Shown here: positions 1 through 11,791 of the stretch, piece after piece
Numbering within the stretch: position 1 is the stretch's first letter
Layout of the letters: each line of letters begins with the position of its first letter
NCBI GenBank assembly: GCA_021234155.1
Contig: JAJEKV010000292.1
Location: 124,001 to 188,000 of the forward strand
Length of the DNA stretch: 64,000 nucleotides
Direction of reading: 5' to 3'
DNA from: Isoetes taiwanensis
Lineage: Eukaryota > Streptophyta > Lycopodiopsida > Isoetales > Isoetaceae
Program-made: the position numbers and the translations under genes
Notes under the pieces: generated by a model
Database searches by the model: none
What the model was told of the DNA's origin: nothing
The model's input: only the letters and a program-made list of their open reading frames with translations

Positions 1-313
1 CATTTTGTGGTTGCTCGTTCCTCATAGTTTTCAATTTGGTCAACCTTTTCCCACAGTCCAGGAACAGCAGTATAGAGGCGATAATCGGTCCCCAACCCTA
101 TGTGCTTGCAGCTTGTGTTGGTTTCTATTACCTCTGGGTCTTGTGAGAACTCTATCTCTTAGTTTCATAATAGTCTTTTGTGTTTGGTCCATTCATCTAC
201 AAAGCAAATGAAGATTGACTTAATTATGTATACACACTCATAATTGTACCAATAAGAAAGACAGTAAAAACAGAGTACTCAAGTGCAATGAACAAAAACT
301 TTCATACATATAT

Positions 314-1134
314 TCATAACATTTGAATTTGTACATCGGTTTTAGTCTGTACCAACAATGGGCCACTTTCGAGAGGCCAATAACATGGCGGTTTTCTCCA
401 TTGCTTGCTCCATATATTGACTAAATTTAGGCGTGAGCACCCAAGTTCTTTGCCATAGTTTGCCCGACAAAATATTTTCCCACTGCTCGATATGCTATCT
501 GCTGCATTAGTCATTGGATGCTCTTTTACATACACTATACCATCTTGACCATTTTCAATCCATTAAGCCATGGAATGAGCTCCATGACAAACAAACCATG
601 TCTTGACTAATATTGGTGTCAAGAGAAAGGACATATGTAGCTTCCTACGGGATTGAGTGGATTTGTATCTCTCGTCATCGATCAAAGCGTATTTCCATAG
701 TACTCACGGGTACTCTTTCCATACCCAGACTAATGGCTTCACAAACAACCCCTTTTGAGGTTGGTAGGGTGTTTGTGTGGCGAGAATCAACTCTTGCTCT
801 GGCTGTAAACAAACTTTGACTTTATGGAAAAAGCATCACAAATTTGATCCACAATTGGTAGAAGATTTTTAGAAGTGAGTGAAGACCAGATGGCAACATC
901 AAACCCTTCTCTTACAAATGCAAACAGTGATGCTAACCCTGGCCTGCAGTAAAATAACCTGTTTCCTATATTGAATTGAAGCTCATCTTTCTGGATCTTT
1001 TGGTATCTTGAGTTAATATTTTCATTCTTGTGCACACTCTTGCCCAACACAGAATTTAAGTCAAAGATAATGAGCTTTCTCCCTGAATTAGATGATTCAC
1101 CTGTCAGCAACAAAACACTTGAGAGTCTATTCAC
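314..1134 (-). pseudogene. NIF/FCP1-like HAD phosphatase pseudogene
   Basis: Reading the minus strand gives the landmarks of a plant NLI-interacting-factor (NIF, FCP1/SCP-like) phosphatase in the right order, but in different frames. The piece at about 1100-795 has KLIIFDLNSVL (motif I, nucleophile Asp kept, second Asp replaced by Asn), then FYCRPGLASLFAFV and DVAIWSSL. At about 690-650 comes KYALIDDERYKS, matching the LIDDxPYK motif, and at about 570-500 MELIPWLNGLKMVKMV followed by YVKEHPMTNAADSI, the usual C-terminal helix. The first block is preceded by a possible acceptor (CTGACAG at about 1101-1107). Stops and at least two frame changes separate the blocks with no room for introns, so the copy is broken. 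The DLN form of motif I is known in plant-specific members and is probably not itself a defect. Such proteins dephosphorylate proteins in the nucleus, but this copy is unlikely to be active. The family call is fairly sure; the exact paralogue is unknown. Confidence 0.72.
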
Positions 1135-1279
1135 AATTTATAATTACATTTCAGATTACACAATTGAGAAAACACATTGATAATTACACAATTCTTATTT
1201 GCACAGGTGTAAGTGAGCCAAATAAATTAATTTTTTCATTACTTATTGAGTACAAAGAAGCTCGGAGCATGGCTCATAC

Positions 1280-2870
1280 AAAACTGTAATTCACAAACAA
1301 GTCAAAGGGACTATCTACCCTGTGTAGGAACAACTGCTTGTATATTCATCTCGCCTTCTACAATTAATGCCTCCATTAGATGATCCCTCCGTGACTTGGC
1401 ATAGGCATCGGTGAACCAAGCTGGGTGTCATGCATGGTGCACAAGTATTAGAGGACTATACCAACAAATAACTAATAGGAAAATAACATGTTCTACTTAC
1501 AAAAATGGAGTTTGGGCATTGCATCAACCACGGCATCTATGAATTTTGTGCATGTAAGCCACAATGTACATGCAAGGGTTCTTTGGTACTAGTTTCGGCA
1601 TTTTAGGATGAGAACACGGGGAGCATCAAAGTTCTTCCTACCATGGTTTAATTTTGTTGGATCCGAGCATCATGTTATTGATCACAAGCTTATGAAACAC
1701 TGCAAAATTGCAATGTGAGAATAAATCAAGCATAAGAAATTGCAATATGAGAATAATCAAATCATAAAACTAAAGCGAAACTCATACTTACTACGGACCA
1801 CTTTAGCATCGGGTACATAGCCTTTGGGGAGAGAGGATCGTATACTTGGGCTAGCTATAGATGGACAAGAGCTTTTCACAGGACCAGCAAGCACAAGTAT
1901 TGCCAATGCCACATTTGGGCCTTGAGGAGTGGAACAAATATGTATTGGCATCTTGCAATCAAAATGCCATCAGCCCTTCCTTTATGTTAGTGTTCTATGC
2001 ATCTGCCCCCCCCTTGTTCTTGAGGGAATTCACAAAATTCTGCGGAAGGTGTCGGTCGAGGCAAGTAAAAACTTGTGTTTCCAATCGGATGGAAGAGCTG
2101 CTACAAAGGTACACGCACACAAATCCGAATACATATTAATACATAAGATGAGTGACTTAGGGAATGAAATAACATAAATATGTTGAAATGCTAGCCTACC
2201 TCCCATAGACATCTACCATCTTAGAGGTCAAGTCCGACTTCGAGAACTTCGTCAACATCACTTTGAAAGATAGAGGGTGCGGGCTTAGGAGGGCCGATCC
2301 CTATAAGGAGTGAATGGAACCAACCTTTTCGGTCGGTTCACTAAAGCTGTACAAAGGAAACAACGGCATTAGCAAAAGAATATATCTATTGTAATCAATT
2401 GTATATTACTCACCTTGTAAATTCATCACTGCTTGGCATCTTACGTGTGGACTGCTGCACCTTATTTGTTATCACATCAATATTTGCTTGTAGATCCTCA
2501 TCCTCTTCCTCTTAGGTTCCGACTTCGGAAGGATCGGGATCAGCTTCCCTCCACGACTGTGATCGTGTCCTATGTACAAAAAAAATGTGGTTAATTATCA
2601 TAAATCTGAGATGTTTAACAAAATTAGTTCATCTTGGACATACCTCTTTCTAGGTGGTGGTGGCACTTTTTTGCCTGGAGATTTTCTTTTCGGAGGACAT
2701 TTTTTTTTCTTCTTTGGAGATTTTGCTGTTTTTTCCTCTTGGAGTGCCATCACGGCATTCTTTTGCCTCCTCTTTGGAGTGGACTCAACTACCAACTCAG
2801 CTTCCTCTTCCCTGGTATCTCATGGGATAAAATCTGGATCTGATTCCTTTGTAGCTTCTTACATATGAGG
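1280..2870 (-). pseudogene. Unidentified decayed coding region
   Basis: I do not recognise the protein. Three minus-strand pieces look like former coding sequence. One at about 1426-1316 reads HPAWFTDAYAKSRRDHLMEA and ends at a TAG after TQGR. One ending at 1501 reads TLWLTCTKFIDAVVDAMPKL and runs into a good donor (GTAAGTAG). One at 2795-2598 is very Lys/Pro-rich (KSPKKKKKCPPKRKSPGKK), like a nuclear-localisation or basic linker segment. Frames are interrupted by stops. It could be a transposon-encoded protein or the 5' neighbour of the NIF pseudogene. Confidence 0.25.
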
Positions 2871-3299
2871 TCAGGGCTGGGACACTGAGATGATCTTTGA
2901 GGCAATTTGAATCTTTCTTAGCTTCTACAATTACTAATTTAGCACTTGGTGATGAAGGAGTTTACATTCTGTGATCATTGAAGGGTGCACTTTTTTTGCT
3001 TTAGCTTTCTCAAGTGCCATCCTCTCAATTTCCTCAACTTCACTTTGCCATGTTGAGGAGGAGGCTTGATTGTTCTATTGGCCTTTGTAAATGTCATTGG
3101 TGATCGGAGCTGGAAGGTAGAGGGTCTCTGATTCGGTGCATTTATTATGCTCGATCAAATCGTAAAAAGAGTCGATGCGGATGGCTCAAGAACATCGACC
3201 ATTAAAAGGCATACGGGATAGGAAGCGACCTCATCGCAAACAAACAAATGATCTAAATTTCAATAGACATAAAAGAACATGAAAAGCAGAACTAATGAG

Positions 3300-3770
3300 A
3301 AATATCGGTACATTACTGCCAAGCATGTACATTTCATGTACATAAAATGTACCAAATGTAAGTAACTACATTTAACCATAGCCAAATGTACATGTACATG
3401 TTCCTCAATGTACATAAAAGGTACATCGGTGTACCCCGGATGTACCTTGATGTACCCTAGATGTACCAAGTATCGAGTTAGGGAATGTAGATCTATGCAA
3501 AAAAAAAGCACATATATGTAAAAAAATGCACATACTTATGAATCCATCTCTGGATGCACTCTAAAAATAAATGCATGTACATCTATTTGCAGATGTAGAC
3601 TCCATTAGAGACATGTACAAGCTGATACAAGCTGCGGTCAAGCTCAAAAATAAAAGCATCAATAAACAAGCAAATATATGCCTATGTACCTACCTTACGG
3701 ATGTACACTAAAAGTTATACATGTACAAGGAATAGCAATACCTTTGAAAGCCATACATGTAGAACTATGC
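3300..3770. repeat. ATGTAC-rich low-complexity tract
   Basis: The words ATGTAC, GTACAT and TGTACAT recur about 20 times in roughly 470 bases, densest at 3320-3470, with irregular spacing. It directly abuts the left end of the inverted-repeat element at 3789. No coding signal stands up here; an open minus-strand frame at 3511-3260 is a by-product of the repeat. Confidence 0.6.
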
Positions 3771-4377
3771 GATTACAATAACAAATAACAAAGTTTAAAA
3801 TGAAGCGCACTAATTTGCTCCAAAGCACTTCAAAGGAATCTTTAAAAGATTCCTAAAATTCCCAAAAGGGTCCATTTTCTCGGTATAGTTGTGACATGTG
3901 TGACAATTTGAATATTTTAGGCACCATTTTTTTGAGGGGGATTTGAACTTCGACTTCCATTAAAAAAAATTTGATACCCTTTTTTGGCCCCTAGTTTGCT
4001 TTGAGAAATAGTAACATTTTCAAGGACTAAAAAATAGACATTGAAAAAAACAACAAGTCTACTAGAGTGCCAAAAAGGTATTATATTTAAAGTTTTTAAA
4101 ATCATTCTGGGGATTATGAACAAAATTGTAAAAAAATTCAACATATTTTGATATTGTCTCTTTGAAGCTCACTCTTGCCTTATATACATGCTCTTATTTG
4201 CTCTAGGCTCGCTATAGACTTACGTATCTAGAGACTTACATTATAACCTTGACTTTTTCAAAATTTATAATGTATTTATTTTTTGTAGTCCATAGTTTCT
4301 TCCAAACAAATTTCTAGGTGGTATACATTCATACCACAATAGATAATAATGTGTGGACATAGTAATGAGATAGTTCA

Positions 4378-4590
4378 CGGTATAAATTTATACATAAGAG
4401 GACTCAAGCGGTATATATTTATACGCTCTCTGGTATAAATTTATCTGCGAGAGAGCTCTCGGTATAAACTTATACATGAGCTCTCTCGGTATAAACTTAT
4501 CATGAGAGCTCTCTCGGTATAAACTTATACCGCGAGAGCTCTCTCGGTATAAATTTATATCTGAGAGTTCTCTCGGTATAAATTTATCTT
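4378..4590. repeat. Array of GGTATAAATTTATACC-type palindromes (A)
   Basis: Seven or eight copies of CGGTATAAA(T/C)TTATAC occur at 30-40 base spacing. Most are separated by GAGAGCTCTCTC, which is itself centred on the palindrome GAGCTC. Some copies are imperfect (for example TATATATTTATAC). The array lies about 600-800 bases from the left end of element A, a subterminal position. The same motif recurs at 8941-8990 and in element B. Confidence 0.8.
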
Positions 4591-4975
4591 AGGATTTTAT
4601 ATATTTTTATGTATATATAGTATATATATAGTATATACTATGTGATGATTATTGCGGCGTTTTAGGAACAATAATATGCTAGGGGGGGGATGACGTGTTG
4701 CTAATGTCACTCTACACAAAAACAAAAGTGCAAATAACATAATAAGAGAAGCTTTATAATGAATACAATTTCTAAGTTATGAGCTTCTCTTGAGAAACAA
4801 ATGATTTATCCCAAAGTTGTTACTTTTGCAATAAAGAGATTGATTTACAACATTGGACAAAATAAGCAATGGGCGTTAGTAGTGGGGAAGTGCAATTTGT
4901 GTGAAACGGAACTATTAGCTCTTAGAAGCTATGAAGAATGCTATGCACTTTTTAGAAATTTTTAGAACATCCTCA

Positions 4976-5080
4976 TCTACACATCTTGAAGCTAAGGACT
5001 ATGATTTTGAAGGTTGCTTAATACTTGCAATAATTTCTACACATCTTGAACCTAAGGACTATGATTTTGAAGGTTGTGTC
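4976..5080 (+). repeat. 60-bp-period direct duplication
   Basis: The block CTACACATCTTGAAGCTAAG with the following GACTATGATTTTGAAGGTTG occurs twice with a 60-base offset, differing at one base in the shared 40 bases. It is a short, fairly recent tandem duplication inside element A. Between 5,100 and 6,460 I see no gene or clear repeat. Confidence 0.7.
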
Positions 5081-6469
5081 ATGCATTGATCAGCATACAT
5101 AGATATTAACATTATGCACTCTTATCAATATTGACGATGCATAATTAGAATCTTAGCCCATCGTATTTCCACAACCGGTTTCTTTGCTTGAAACTTGTCA
5201 AGTGTGACTCCATGATGGAAGAGTAACCTCAGATATGCAGACATGGAAGGCGTGGCCCTTGGTCTGCAGACTATTGGGTTGGTCTGCAAACTATTGGGAT
5301 GATTGATGATGGTTGTTTTTCAAAATGACTTTGAGGGGGTGTAACATGTACCATATCAATTACCAACGACAAATGCTTCCCCTATAATTGAAATTTTACA
5401 ATTTGTTTGAAATATTTACTAAAGGTGTCCATTGTCCACGGGCTTCGAATATCAAGACCATCTTTGGGGCAATAGGAGGTATTTGCATTTCTTGTTAATT
5501 AAGGCTTATGCTATACAAAATATCTTTGTCCATACAAACCCTAATTATACATGAGGCGGCAAATGGAGTGTAGTCTTAATCTTCTACATAGGCAAACCTA
5601 AAAAATATAAAACTTAACAATGCAAATCGTGTCTTTAGTGAGGAATAAATGTGTAATAGTTCAGCTATTACATGTTTCCAAATACATATACATGTGATAA
5701 ATTAATAAACGTGTAATAGTTCCTTTTAGTACACAATAAAACAATGAAGTCGGGGCAATATTTATGACCAAGTTTAGATGCTCCCTTGCAATGGAAGAAT
5801 ATTGTAAGGAGATTAATGTGGTGGAAGATTGTCGAGAGATGATAATGAATTTGTGAAGACCGCATATCATAGAAACCCTAAATAAAACAAAAGCGTGTCT
5901 TGCAAGTTTGTTGCATAGCCAACATGGAAACATGGGTGAAGACTTGCTATGGAAAACTCTAGCACAATAATTTGACAGTTGATTCCACCAAATGATGTAT
6001 CAATAGCTCATCTAGATTGGACACATTTACATTCTAGAAATCCATATCTTTCTTAAAGCTTAGGAGATAACGGAAAAATTTGAAATCTTGACACATCTTG
6101 AGCCTATATGCCTCTTTGCCATGGAAGAATCTATCCAAGCGGTATGGACCTTATAACATACAACTTCTCTTGCCGAGAAGGCTTAATGTTAGCCTTAACA
6201 ACAAGAGACCTTCAGTTGAAACAGAACTTCAAATTGTTTGTAGGATCATCTTGGACAAAACATAAGTCATGTCGAAGTTTGCTGCATTGGTATCCTGCAT
6301 GCATGGAGGAGCCAATATTAAGTGCTTGAGAAACAACAATTCGATTCCATATATAGAACTACAATAAGACTCACATCATCTTTATAATCAAGTTGGTTAC
6401 AAAGAATATAAATAATCTTCCGACAATGTATACAAAGAATATTTGCAATATATTTACAATATTCTTTGA

Positions 6470-6562
6470 GACAGAATATTTGCAGTTCGTGTCTACAATT
6501 ATGTCTACTTCCTAATTGTAGATTAGGAAGTACAATATTTGCAGTTCGTGTCTACTTCCTAT
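6470..6562. repeat. Hairpin between two direct repeats
   Basis: A perfect 11-base inverted repeat, TACTTCCTAAT (6506-6516) and ATTAGGAAGTA (6522-6532), has a 5-base loop. It is flanked by two copies of AATATTTGCAGTTCGTGTCT (from about 6475 and 6534). It lies inside element A; from here to 8,100 I see no convincing gene. Confidence 0.65.
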
Positions 6563-8149
6563 GTATATTTTGAAGAATATTTGCAGTACCAGCGCAATAG
6601 GGAATGAGTAGGTCTGAGGCATTATGTTAGATGAGCTGGGGCCAGAGACTTTATTAAGCACAAAGAGTCTTGGGACCTCCATAGCCATCAACTATAATAA
6701 CTCATCCCCATTAGAGTTAGCATATGCTAGATTCATCTGGAAATTAAGTTTGGTGAACATAAAATAGAAGGGATCCTAAGGAATAGAACCTATAATGTGC
6801 CTAGTCATCTTCCAGATTCACAAAAAGCTGCAGAAATCTAAGGCCATGCATGCTGCTCTTGCTGGGAAATTAGAAGCAATAGACAGAAATTTAAACAATA
6901 GATAACCTGCCCATACTCATATGTTGCATATATTTGTAGCTATAAAATGTAGAATATGCTGAGCAATAATGAAGCTAACTATATATAACTGTCAGGGACA
7001 AACCTAGCTGGCTACACATGGTAAGCACAACCACTGTTATGAATTTCTCTAAGTTCTTGAAGGCCGAAAACAAATTCATGTAATAGAGACTTAATCATTA
7101 ATCTGATGGATAAAGAGCTCTATAAATGTGCTGCTACATAGGAAGGTGTTGTAAGAGAAAATGTTGACTGGGTGGGATGTGTGAACCTCAGATGTTAGCC
7201 CATCCATCTGCCACAGGTGGAAATGAAACTAATAATTGGAAATATTATTGGAATGAAATGAACCATACTATTGACAGTAAATAATGAATTGAGTGAAGTC
7301 ATCATCTCCATGATAGTGACGTTTTTGTTTCAATCAAACTATTCTTAATTTTATGCAAGGAGTTAAATGCCTAACAGAAAAGATCACATTGTGATTTTGC
7401 AATCCAAGGGCACATAAAGGCCTCATAGGCATACTTCTCAAGTGTGACAATCAGACAAAATGGCAACAAACCTTGTCTTCCATAAACACAGCAAAGCACA
7501 TTGACTGACACACTACATCATGTTCGTGAGAAGGTAGAGTCTGGCCCAATTGAGCTCTAATACCATTTTATAGTCCATGAGGTAGCAGACCCAAAATTGA
7601 GCAATGGGGGCAGAATTTGGACTCTAATGCTAATGGCTCTATATCAGAGTATATCTCAGACTAACTCAGTAATCAAAAGGCTACCCTGCTTTTTACCAAA
7701 GTGGTTACACAAAACTGCTCTCCAGCACCTTCACAGTCTGATTATCATAGGACTTGCAACCCAGATAAAGCCACGCTCTTGAAAGAATTGGTGGATTGCA
7801 AAGGCTAATGCATTTCTGACTCAAGCAACCTGGGCACAATCCCATCAGAGCCATACCAGATATCCGATGCTCATATAAATACTTTAACTCTGTCAATCTA
7901 AGAAATCTTAATCGAGACATAAGGTGATTCCCAGAGATTTAACTACAGCAGCTAACACATTTTAAGGCGTCATCCTTACACTGTTTAACCAAAATAAGCT
8001 ACAAACAGGTTTTCAATTCCCATATATAATGGAACTGCAGGAGAAGCAGTCTTATATTACTAAAATTAGGCTAGCAGGCACAGGGCATAAAAATTCAAAG
8101 CAACTAACATAGTATAGCCTAACATGCAGAAACAATAATAGATGCGTAC

Positions 8150-8607
8150 CGTCACCAGAAGCAAAGCCTCAACAAAGCCATAGAATGAGCCTGTCAGAAT
8201 ATTGAGGAAAATAGATCCAGGAAGCATGAAGGTCTGGAGAAAGATATAAAGCCCTGAAATGCCAATTTGCACCTGCCGATGATGGTGCTTTTGATATGAA
8301 TCCAGAGCACGTCTAACTGTTCTCAGATCCTTTATATTTCTTGGAAATTTCAAAATAACCTCGTCCTTTATATCTGCATGCAAGTTCCAGTGACCCATCC
8401 CCTTGTATACTGATTTTAGGGAGGGACATAAAAAGAGCTGCGACCATTGAAAGAAATGGTAAAAATCATTGCTAGAAGTAGCAGCTTGCGAAGCCACAGA
8501 AACGTATCAAGTTTAATCTTTATGGTTGGATGTCCATCTGCACTGTTTGGATCTGGATAATGCATCTTGTCATGGAAGCCAAGGACACCAAACTCGAGAT
8601 CTTCCAT
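8150..8607 (-). pseudogene. VTT-domain (SNARE-associated Golgi/DedA-like) gene fragment
   Basis: From an ATG at 8607 the frame reads MEDLEFGVLG and continues to a hydrophobic stretch LWLRKLLLLAMIFTI. A second frame then carries LFMSLPKISIQGDGSLEL, and a third KFPRNIKDLRTVRRALDSY followed by YIFLQTFMLPGSIFLNILTG and SFYGFVEALLLVT. The last part is diagnostic of plant VTT/SNARE-associated Golgi proteins (TMEM41/TMEM64-like, the KMS1 type in Arabidopsis), multi-pass endomembrane proteins. The coding exon ends at 8150 at a good donor (ACG then GTACGC), but I find no following exon. Two frameshifts fall in a block with no room for introns, so this is a broken 5' fragment. Because intron sequence is retained, it is a genomic copy and not a retrocopy. 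It lies wholly inside element A, which suggests capture or insertion. Confidence 0.75.
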
Positions 8608-8940
8608 ATGGAAAATTCAGCCTTCATCAGCTATGCCCTAAAATCATAGCGATTTCATGCAGGGCAAGCCATTAGATTGAACATGCAGCAGCGGTCGTGG
8701 CATATGCATGCCGGATTAGAAGGGACGAAATCAGATTGGGGTAAAATTGAAACCCAAATGAAAGTTGAGGAAATTTTCCCGATTTTTGGCAAATCGGAAT
8801 TATTTTCCGGCCGCCAAAAACCTTCCAAACCATAGGAAATCAAGTTAAAAAAAAAATCTAAAAAGTTTTTGGGGTGCCGGAAAAACCAAATTTAAACAAT
8901 AGGATATAGTATATAACAAAAATCAAAAGTCAACTCTTTG

Positions 8941-8990
8941 CCGTATAAATTTATACGGTAAGAGTTCTAGCGGTGTAAATTTATACCATT
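8941..8990. repeat. Palindrome pair in the right part of element A
   Basis: CCGTATAAATTTATACGG (8941-8958) is a perfect 18-base palindrome. After a GAGTTCTAG spacer comes GGTGTAAATTTATACC (8972-8987). The spacer resembles the GAGCTCAAG spacer of the arrays at 4.4 and 13.9 kb. Confidence 0.8.
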
Positions 8991-8999
8991 TTTTTACAG

Positions 9000-10278
9000 T
9001 GCGAACGCGAAAACCTAAGCTGGCTTCCCTGGGGCAACCAAGTTAGTGAAAAAATTTTGTCGGATTAGGTCCCGGTAAAAACATTAATATATATATACTA
9101 GATATATATAAAATATATATATACATATATAATATATACGTGTCCTTGTGGAGTCATTCTTGCCCCCAAAGGTTTTGCAACTTAATATTGATGAAATAAC
9201 ACACTTAAGGGATAATTTTATACATTAATATTAGTTTTTTAGTTCAAAAAAGTAAATCGATTCTAAAATTTCTCGAGCTTGTAATGCAATATTAGAGCAT
9301 AAATTAGTCAAATCGTTGTTATTTTTACTTTTTTACTCTACACACATGCTAACTTCACTTTAACTTGACTTAAAGTTGCTACTAAAAGCAAGAAACCCCA
9401 AAAAAGAACCCCAAAATATTCACGGACACGAAAGTTCTAAGAAGGAAAGCACATGATTTGTCTAAAGGGGCGGCAGTAGCAACCCCTCGAAGTTTACCTA
9501 TTCATTTGCAAGCAGGACGAAAGGGCAAGACCGGATAAACACTTTGCTAGTAAAGAAATGTGCGGTGACACCCACCTCTACGGATGATTAAAATTAGATG
9601 AAGATGCTCAACATTGACAAGGAGGATGACTATCTTCTGAGCATCACCACGTTGCGGATTGGTTTGTGCAAGCCTAGAGACGTGTACTAATACATCTTCG
9701 AGAACAACAACGAAGGGCATGGAAGCACAAACCTTCATTACTTCAACTTTTTGCTTCCTCGGTGTAAATTTTATCACGACATCCTCAAGCTGAAACTTCA
9801 ACTAATTGTGAAATATTGTGGATGTATTGGCGTCTGTAATACTATGTGATGCAAAAACAATGGTTTGTCATTCAAGCAGTTTGTTCAATTGGCTCTGGAT
9901 GTGTTTTAAGGTCAACTAAGACGTTTAGCCAAAGCGGTTAACAAATAAGAATTTTTTTTCTTCTATAAATGCCAACAAAAAAAATTTCAGGGACAAGGTA
10001 CAAAAGCATTTAATTTTTTCATATGAATTTGCCCCATAATAAATCTTTGGCTTTTAGCGAGTTCTTTTCCCTCCAAAATGTGATATTTTTTTTTTTTTTT
10101 GGTTTCCTCCATAACGTTAAACCTTCCTAAAATATACATTTTTTCATGAGCCGTTTTGTAAATATTTGGACTAAAGATAATAAAAGGATCCTTTTAGGGG
10201 GATTTTAAAATTTTGTAAATTTTGAAGGAATCTTTCAAAGCGACTTCTTAAATAAGTGCGTTTTCATTTTAAACATTG
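9000..10278. other. No gene seen (right arm of element A)
   Basis: AT-rich DNA including a TATATA run at 9090-9140. A minus-strand open frame of 84 codons (9801-9547) starts MKFQLEDVVIKFTPRKQKVE; I do not recognise it and see no supporting exon structure. The terminal 100 bases carry the hairpin CGACTTCTTAAATAAGTGCG next to the right inverted repeat. Confidence 0.4.
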
Positions 10279-10306
10279 TTAAATATGAATTAAGTGAAAT
10301 ATAAGT

Positions 10307-11690
10307 TTAAATTAGTTGAGAGCAATGCATACCTTTCCACGGCCGAGGAAAACCAATTTGGACCAATGCCCTCATCCCGGATGCAACCTTTATGCAATTT
10401 CGTCTTTCATGGACCCGGATAACACAAAGCGAAGAGGCAATAAGCATCTCGCATGGAGCTAAGCGACAACAAACCCGGTTTTTGCCAAAGCCTTGACCAC
10501 AAATGGGTACATGAACCTGAATGTGATGAACTGCTCTATAGAAGTAGCTCCTACAGGGGTAGGGCCTCGCAATTAACGAGAACAATAGGTCTGCTCTCCC
10601 CATGAAATCCAAAATCTGTGAATGCCTTTGCTGAACCAATTCAATGCAATTAAGTTTTCCTTTGCTTGTTCAATTGAGATTTCATGCCTTTCAATTTCTT
10701 TAGTTGCTTCACGCAAACCAATGTCTAGCTTAGAAGAGTGTTTTGCTCTTTATCATGTCTACTCATAACCAAGTCTTCCAACTTGTACTTCAACACTCAG
10801 AACATAACTTGATTTCCGGCGGGATCCACGGGACAATTTGTCAAATTCTGTTTTGTCTCATCTATTTTCCGGTGAGATCTGCTGCGGATCTTGGATAGCA
10901 TATCCTTTCTACCCTCAATCGGTGATGACCTTCAATGCATCCCTCCTTCTTTCTTCCAATGCTTCTACTTCATTCAATAGGTTAGTTTTCTCCTCCAACC
11001 CATGCTTAAATGCTTGCTTTTATTATTGTCAACATCGATCTAGAATAACCGGGGCTCTAATATTACAACAATCTGATGTCTGTTTGATAGTTGAGGATTT
11101 ACCTGTTGTAGGGTCCTACATAGCGTCACGAAATGAGGGTTTTGGCAAGATCTTTGGCGGTCCTAGCCACGTCCACCCAATCAACAAGCCGTCCCTTCAA
11201 GTGAAGAGCAAATGCTCGGCAAAATAGGTAGAAATATAATGGTTTGTAACTGTTTCTTGCCATAAACCAATTCATAATATTTAAAAAAATCATCTTTCCA
11301 TGGATTGCGGATTCTCCCTTCCTTGAATCCCTCGTACGTTTTTGGAGCTTCACCCCATACCTCGTTCATAACCATCTCTAGGTTGGGTATGTGGGCCTCT
11401 GCATGTTTATCACGGAGGTCTTTGGCGGATCACCTCGTAACCCAAAGCGTAAACTCCTTGAGGTAAAATCCCTTTAGGGCTAATCGGCTTCTTGCTTGGG
11501 CTGTGGTGATGAGCAAGCACTCATCAGGGGCATTTTGGGGCCATAGCTAGATGAAGAATTCGTGATCGAATTCAAGCGAGAGAAGGCGGGAGGGATAGTG
11601 AGCGAGGCAAACCAAGAAAGAATTTGGGAAAGAATTTCAAAATCCGATAATTGCGGGTTCGAGTAGTGGATAGCCATTAATCATGGCGAT
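10307..11690 (-). pseudogene. Unidentified decayed coding region
   Basis: On the minus strand several short open stretches occur in shifting frames: EGRIRNPWKDDFFKYYELVY (about 11320-11261), a Leu/Ala-rich stretch RLVDWVDVARTAKDLAKTLI (about 11190-11130), a Lys-rich helix-like part near 10760-10650, and FTDFGFHGESRPIVL (near 10600). It looks like the remains of one long protein, perhaps transposon-encoded, immediately outside the right end of element A. I do not recognise a family. Confidence 0.22.
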
Positions 11691-11791
11691 TACTAGCGGA
11701 TCATGATGACAGTTATTCAAAAATGTGCATTTTGTACATATGTATATGTACAAAAGGGCTACATTATAGACACCCTTTCATGCTTTTACCC

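Larger units (their letters stand above)
3789..10278. mobile_element. TIR element A (non-autonomous, hAT-like?)
   Basis: The left end at 3789 (CAAAGTTTAAAATGAAGCGC) is inverted at the right end, where the top strand reads AAGTGCGTTTTCATTTTAAA then CATTG, ending at 10278. The first 400 bases match the left end of the element at 13185-16689 almost line by line, including the internal hairpin GGAATCTTT-A-AAAGATTCC (3835-3853). It holds a palindrome array at 4378-4590, two more palindromes at 8941-8990, and a fragment of a VTT-domain gene (8150-8607). No transposase is visible, so it would depend on another copy. Flanks ACAAATAA and TTAAATAT agree at 5 of 8 positions, too weak to call a target duplication. 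TIRs starting CA-A-TG suggest hAT, but the class is not proven. The element may be composite, since it is 6.5 kb long. Confidence 0.55.

Noticed and set aside
8066..8497. Treating the 143-codon VTT frame as a complete gene
   Set aside because: It begins at a GTG inside the previous exon frame and runs past a clear splice donor at 8150 into intron; it is only a fragment.
9547..9801. 84-codon minus-strand open frame (LEDVVIKFTPRKQKVEVMKV)
   Set aside because: Looks protein-like but has no recognisable domain, neighbours or splice sites; not listed as a gene.
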